64,000 nucleotides of DNA from Sphagnum magellanicum (taxonomy: Eukaryota; Streptophyta; Sphagnopsida; Sphagnales; Sphagnaceae). The stretch lies in contig CM038919.1 in the NCBI GenBank assembly GCA_021904315.1, positions 21,307,666 through 21,371,665 of the forward strand, in the 5' to 3' direction. Shown piece after piece: positions 60,401-64,000 of the stretch; the first letter of the stretch is position 1, and each line of letters opens with the position of its first letter. The position numbers were made by a program, and so were the translations under genes. Under the pieces are notes generated by a model, which was not told the origin of the DNA, searched no databases, and was given only the letters and a program-made list of their open reading frames with translations.

Positions 60401-61420
60401 GGACAATGGAGTTCGCCCCATGCTTTGAATTACCGAAGAAATAACCTTGTAATAAGAGTTTTCAACTTGTGAAAACCCATGGAATACCCTCACAAGTTTA
60501 CAAATTGTAATAACCTTAATAAACAAAGTCATTAAACCCTTATCAACAAAACCCCTAAACCTTACAAATGAACCTTACCACAACCCATAAATAAACAATA
60601 ATTTACAAATGGAAAAAAAACCATGCAACTATCTTATGGATATCGAGACTTATGCAATGAAAAAAAATCCATGTCCTTTTGGATATAATCAATTGAATAT
60701 ATTTAGGGCTTTCAATCAAAATTTGCAATACCCACATGCAATTGATACTTCCATGACCATCCATATGCAAGGGGAAAACAAAATACCTTAAGTAAAAGCC
60801 CCCCAAAAAAATGAAAGGAGTTTATTAAGAAAAAATATTGTATTGTTGACGTTCAAAGGTGATACCACTAATGCTCAATAAGGTTTTGGCCCTATATGAA
60901 AACACATCCATGGATAAATCAACATGGATGTCAATAAAGAAATAAACACTAAACCCTAAATAATTCCAATGGTGGATGCCATGAAACATTATAATTTTAA
61001 ACAACTAACTACACCTAACCTTAAATAAATAAATACACATAATAAAAAATTTAAATGAAACAAACAAATGAAACGAAGCCATGGTGTGTCTTTTAACTCT
61101 TAGTTTGGTTTTTGTTTATGAGTCTTTCTCCACTTTGAGAGAAAAAGAAATAAAAAAATGTATTGTGACATATATGTGCAAATGTTAAATTCCCCTCAAA
61201 GTCCAGATTAGGTTTGATTTTAATTAAGCTTAAAAGGTGCAAAAAGTCATAAATGTTTGTTGTTTCCATAATTCAAAATTCTAAAACCCTAGTGCTAAAC
61301 AACATAAATAATTGTAGAAACATAATATTGATAAATCTAATCCACATTGCTTAAGTACACCATTAAAACAAGCAAATCAAATTATTTAATCTAGGCCTAA
61401 TTGTTTGATAACATGAATAC
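60401..61420. other. AT-rich upstream flank of MULE copy B
   Basis: Contains AAACCCTTA/AAACCCTAA words and, near 61130-61310, loose similarity to the 3' half of the ~0.8-kb repeat (GAGAAAAAGA, AAAATGTATTGTGACATAT, AAATTCCCCTCAAA). No gene is seen. Confidence 0.45.
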
Positions 61421-61424
61421 AAAT

Positions 61425-61665
61425 GCATTAAGTGTGTTGGTTTTGCAATACCCCATCGTGGAAAATACTCCCAAAGCACAACTTGCAATACCCTTACTCA
61501 AGAGTTTCACATACTTTGGGTTTTCAAAAAGTTTTTGCAATACCCTTAGAACACATATATGCCAATGTCTATCTGCAATACCCTTATACATTGGGGTGAC
61601 ACATATTTTAATCGTGTCCTTATTAATTTGCTTCAATGAACAAGACCAAGTTCCATGCAATACCT
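61425..61665 (+). repeat. GCAATACCC(T/C) irregular repeat
   Basis: TTGCAATACCC words occur at about 61444, 61488, 61536, 61578 and 61655 at roughly 40-80-base spacing, on the 5' side of MULE copy B, mirroring the arrangement upstream of copy A. Confidence 0.7.
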
Positions 61666-61965
61666 TTATTTTATTCTTTCCTTGTCATTTTCGACCATTG
61701 GGGGTCTATAGGAGTGGCAACCAAATAGGTAGGTGTAGGTGAGATCAGGGCTGAGAAAGGGCAAAGAAAAAAAAGTGAAGCTGGGATGGCACAGGGATAG
61801 AAAAGAGAATCCTATCAGTGCATCATCCATCCACGTTGGTGCACTGGTGGGTGCTAGCTGCTTCACTCTGGCCCTGAATAGGAGTAGTGAAAAAGGTCTA
61901 GAAATTGGGGATCGAACCCCTGCGCTGTCTGTGGATGGTAAGAGCTTTTACCACTCTTTTATTTG
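61660..61965 (-). mobile_element. tRNA-derived SINE with A-rich tail
   Basis: On the minus strand an A-box-like GAGTGGTAAAAGC (plus 61944-61956) is followed by a perfect B box GGTTCGATCCC (plus 61908-61918) within a T-arm-like CAGGGGTTCGATCCCC. An unrelated body runs to an A-rich tail (GGAAAGAATAAAATAAAGG, plus 61664-61682). The total length is about 300 bases, usual for a plant SINE. It is the best preserved of the SINE-like units here. Target-site duplications were not identified. Confidence 0.7.
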
Positions 61966-62057
61966 TTTTGTTTTCCCCTTCTCTTTCGACATCTGTGTCA
62001 TTGGCAGTGGACAGGTGGAAAAAAAATCTTGCTCACCATCATCACTGCGCCACATTG

Positions 62058-62384
62058 TCAGCTTGAATCTTCCTGCTCCTCCTGATCATCATCATTGTCA
62101 GATGTCAAGTGGTTGTCGTCTTCGTCATCATCATCATCATCACCACCTTGCTGGGAAAAATAGAACTTGGTGCTAGGAAGAATGTGGTGCGCTGACCTTG
62201 AATCCTTGATACTCTTTTGATAGTCATCTATTTCTGTAAACCCTTGAGAGTAAACATGAATGGGAATTTGGGTTTTTGTACTCTGGTAACTGCATAACAC
62301 ATCAAGTTGTTCTTCAAAAAGAAAACCCAGCATCAAACTTTTGGTGGAAATTCCATAGCTTTTTATCTGTATGATTTGTTGCAC
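62058..62384 (-). CDS. Probable 3' exon with acidic tail, unidentified gene
   Basis: A minus-strand open segment enters after an acceptor-like CAAATCATACAG and reads KSYGISTKSLMLGFLFEEQL, then VYSQGFTEIDDYQKSIKDSR, then HHILPSTKFYFSQQ, and ends in a strongly acidic tail (QQGGDDDDDDEDDN and QEEQEDSS) before a stop. Composition and the terminal acid run suggest real coding. It may be the last exon of the gene whose inner exons are at 62720-62992, but no exon chain that keeps phase between them was resolved. Confidence 0.4.
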   Translation of the reverse strand: MQQIIQIKSYGISTKSLMLGFLFEEQLDVLCSYQSTKTQIPIHVYSQGFTEIDDYQKSIKDSRSAHHILPSTKFYFSQQGGDDDDDDEDDNHLTSDNDDDQEEQEDSS

Positions 62385-62719
62385 CAGTTTATTGTAGACA
62401 TTGCTTTGTCAGGTTAGAAAGAAGTTGCAAACTGGCGCAACACGTCATGCACAATTGCTTGCAAGTGTGTTCGGATTGTTTCCGAACCTTGATTTCTCAA
62501 GCATTACCTTTCTTTCTGTATTTTCACAACAATAGGTCATAAACATGGCTTTGTTGTAGGAGTGAGTGGCTAGCAGAATGAACATAGCTTAGAAAGAACT
62601 GTTGTTTGCCGTAGATATTTGTTGTTTTATCTTCCTTTACTGAAGATCTAGAAGTTCACCCATTTTATTTTTTCCCTCTAGAACACTCCAGTTTGTTATG
62701 AGAGAGCATCTTGGCTCAC

Positions 62720-62992
62720 CGTTGTCCTTGGCAACTCCGATGAAGAATTCTAAGTTCTCAGAGCAAGATCGGTTATGGTGGAAAATCAACGATCCATGAA
62801 CAGAGAAGCTGAAATACAAGGTTTTGTCACTTACCGGGTTGTCTCTGTGAAAGATTTGGACCACTTCTGCATTTTTGAGTTCTTTGACTGTCTAAGCTCC
62901 TCAAAGGGTTTGCAGTGGGCATATATGCGGTTAATGTGTCTTGTGGGTGTTCCATCAGGCAGGAATTCTCCAGATTTGGAGAGCTTCTTTCC
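62720..62992 (-). CDS. Two internal exons of an unidentified minus-strand gene
   Basis: The first exon (62992-62835) reads GKKLSKSGEFLPDGTPTRHI, then NRIYAHCKPFEELRQSKNSK, then MQKWSKSFTETTR. It has acceptor CTTCCCTCCTTGTAAAG and a strong donor GTAAGT. After a 26-base gap comes the second (62808-62720): FSVHGSLIFHHNRSCSENLE and FFIGVAKDN, with acceptor TGTATTTCAG and donor GTGAGC. Phases agree (2 then 1). A 26-base intron is too short for normal plant splicing, so either this is a decayed or retained-intron locus or one boundary is wrong. The frames are hydrophilic and well mixed. I do not recognise the family. Confidence 0.4.
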
Positions 62993-63840
62993 CTTTACAA
63001 GGAGGGAAGGTGAGTGCTAGCCAACATCATGACTAAGTCCTGCCCCTTGATGCTTTTGGAAATGCCACAAAACTCATGATGCAAATTCTAGTCTAATTAT
63101 TGTGTGTCCATTTTTTTGAGCAGATTCTTGCCATATCTACTACAACTTACAATCAGCAATTTTTGCATAATTAATTTTTTGACAAGGTGAGGTCAGGCAG
63201 CCCCATTTTGAATATTTCAGAATTTCAACAGGACAGTTTATGTATGTCTCTTTATGTTTTCAAAGATAGTTGTGGTAGCTCAGTGGTTTTTTTCTGAGGC
63301 TGGGCTACCACAATTATCTACACCCACCATCATGAGCTGATGAAATCAGTGGGGAATAATGGTACCCAGTCATTGCCAGTCCTGATGAATTTCATGATGA
63401 AGTTGATGGTCTGGTACTTTATCAGTGACACTTGACACTCATTTGATTATGAGTAATGACCACACTGATTCTTGTGGTCCAGAACTGAGACAATGGTTAC
63501 CTTCAAAGTGTTTATGGTTGGATTCCTCTCTGAAATCTGATAGATGTGAGTTCCTTTTCCTATGCAAGTTTGTCAAAAGAAGTGAACTTTTGACAAGCCC
63601 AATAGAAGTAGATTATGGAAAATTTTGTTCCTTTTTGTTAGAAAAATTTCTCTTACATCAAATCTTGGTCATGAAATTTGAACAAGAGTCTCCATGCATG
63701 CAACAGTTTGATATTTCGAACATGAGGGTTAACATGGTACCAAGCACGGGCCCTAATCCTCTTCCTGGATTCACAAATGGCAGAGCAAGGTTTGAAGTCC
63801 AAGGCAAGTTTTTTTGTCCTTGAAGTAGCAATTTGGACAA
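62993..63840. other. Intergenic or intronic DNA, no confident gene
   Basis: A plus-strand frame at 63425-63823 ends in VNMVPSTGPNPLPGFTNGRA followed by RFEVQGK, which looks more ordered than chance. No domain is recognised and splice limits are unclear. Confidence 0.3.
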
Positions 63841-63843
63841 AGG

Positions 63844-64000
63844 ATGGAGCATACTCAAGAGATTTTGGAAGATGAGGGGAAAATCAAGGAGAGTTCCAAA
63901 GAGATGAATGAAGAAGCTGCACTGGAACAAGATGAGGAGCATCGTTTTGTTTTGGATCATTCCATGCAGCTCAAGGTGGTCAAATACAGTAGCGTGGCAT
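63844..64000 (+). CDS. Partial open frame running off the window
   Basis: ATG at 63844 opens MEHTQEILEDEGKIKESSKE and then EEAALEQDEEHRFVLDHSMQ, still open at the last base (52 codons). The sequence is strongly charged and helical, suggesting a coiled coil. It could be the start of a gene or an exon of one beginning upstream, since an acceptor-like ACAAAG precedes it. No family is recognised. Confidence 0.4.
   Translation, partial: MEHTQEILEDEGKIKESSKEMNEEAALEQDEEHRFVLDHSMQLKVVKYSSVA

Noticed and set aside
61739-62176. A 145-codon plus-strand frame with a His run
   Set aside because: The His run is the complement of the Asp-coding GAT repeats of the minus-strand exon, and the upstream half overlaps the SINE.
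62775-63020. A plus-strand gene over the 62.7-63.0 kb region
   Set aside because: The minus strand over the same bases has better acceptor and donor signals and phase-compatible exons, so the plus frames are probably shadows.
1-64000. CRISPR-like array interpretation of the tandem repeats
   Set aside because: None has constant repeats separated by unique equal-length spacers, and the window is eukaryotic with spliced genes.

Overview
The window looks like nuclear DNA of a land plant or other streptophyte. It is AT-rich and repeat-dense, with small exons bounded by GT..AG introns, a complete RFT1 (ER glycolipid flippase) gene of plant type, degenerate (TTTAGGG)-like telomeric repeats, tRNA-derived SINE heads, SWIM-finger MULE transposases and a PIF/Harbinger transposase. 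No prokaryotic operon, CRISPR array or phage module is visible. The species cannot be fixed from sequence alone.

Layout. 1-18.7 kb is transposon and satellite territory: ~80-bp tandem arrays, a ~0.8-kb direct repeat present twice (with a partial third copy), a decayed MULE transposase on the minus strand (5.96-8.58 kb), two CACTA-like non-autonomous elements whose bodies are ACCT/AGGT arrays, LTR-like repeats and a gag zinc-knuckle remnant. 18.7-21 kb is an A/T-skewed minisatellite. 21-32 kb is mostly anonymous AT-rich DNA with SINE heads, a 53-bp minisatellite, an exact 185-bp tandem duplication with an inverted relative 6.6 kb away, and an inverted duplication near 30 kb.

32-47.5 kb is less AT-rich and is the gene island. 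It holds a decayed amidase-signature gene (minus, 36.5-37.4 kb), RFT1 (plus, 38.86-44.23 kb, 13 modelled exons) with SINE heads and a 5S rRNA-derived sequence in its introns, and a two-exon gene for a 71-residue probable tail-anchored membrane protein (plus, 45.78-46.15 kb) that is too short and too split to show as one open frame. Copies of one dispersed repeat lie at 35.3 and 47.2 kb, either side of the island.

47.5-61.6 kb returns to repeats: a degenerate TAGGG/CCTA array, a Harbinger transposase interrupted by a telomere-like array, a ~140-bp array, a strikingly regular ~131-bp array, a ~230-bp array and a second, related MULE remnant (minus, 58.1-60.4 kb). At 61.7-64 kb there is a tRNA-derived SINE (minus), two well-formed exons plus an acidic-tailed exon of an unidentified minus-strand gene, and an open frame on the plus strand that runs off the window.

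The genes do not form a pathway. RFT1 acts in ER N-glycan precursor assembly. The other intact-looking loci are unidentified. Everything is read from sequence by eye: splice models and homology calls rest on motif recognition and frame consistency, not on database searches.
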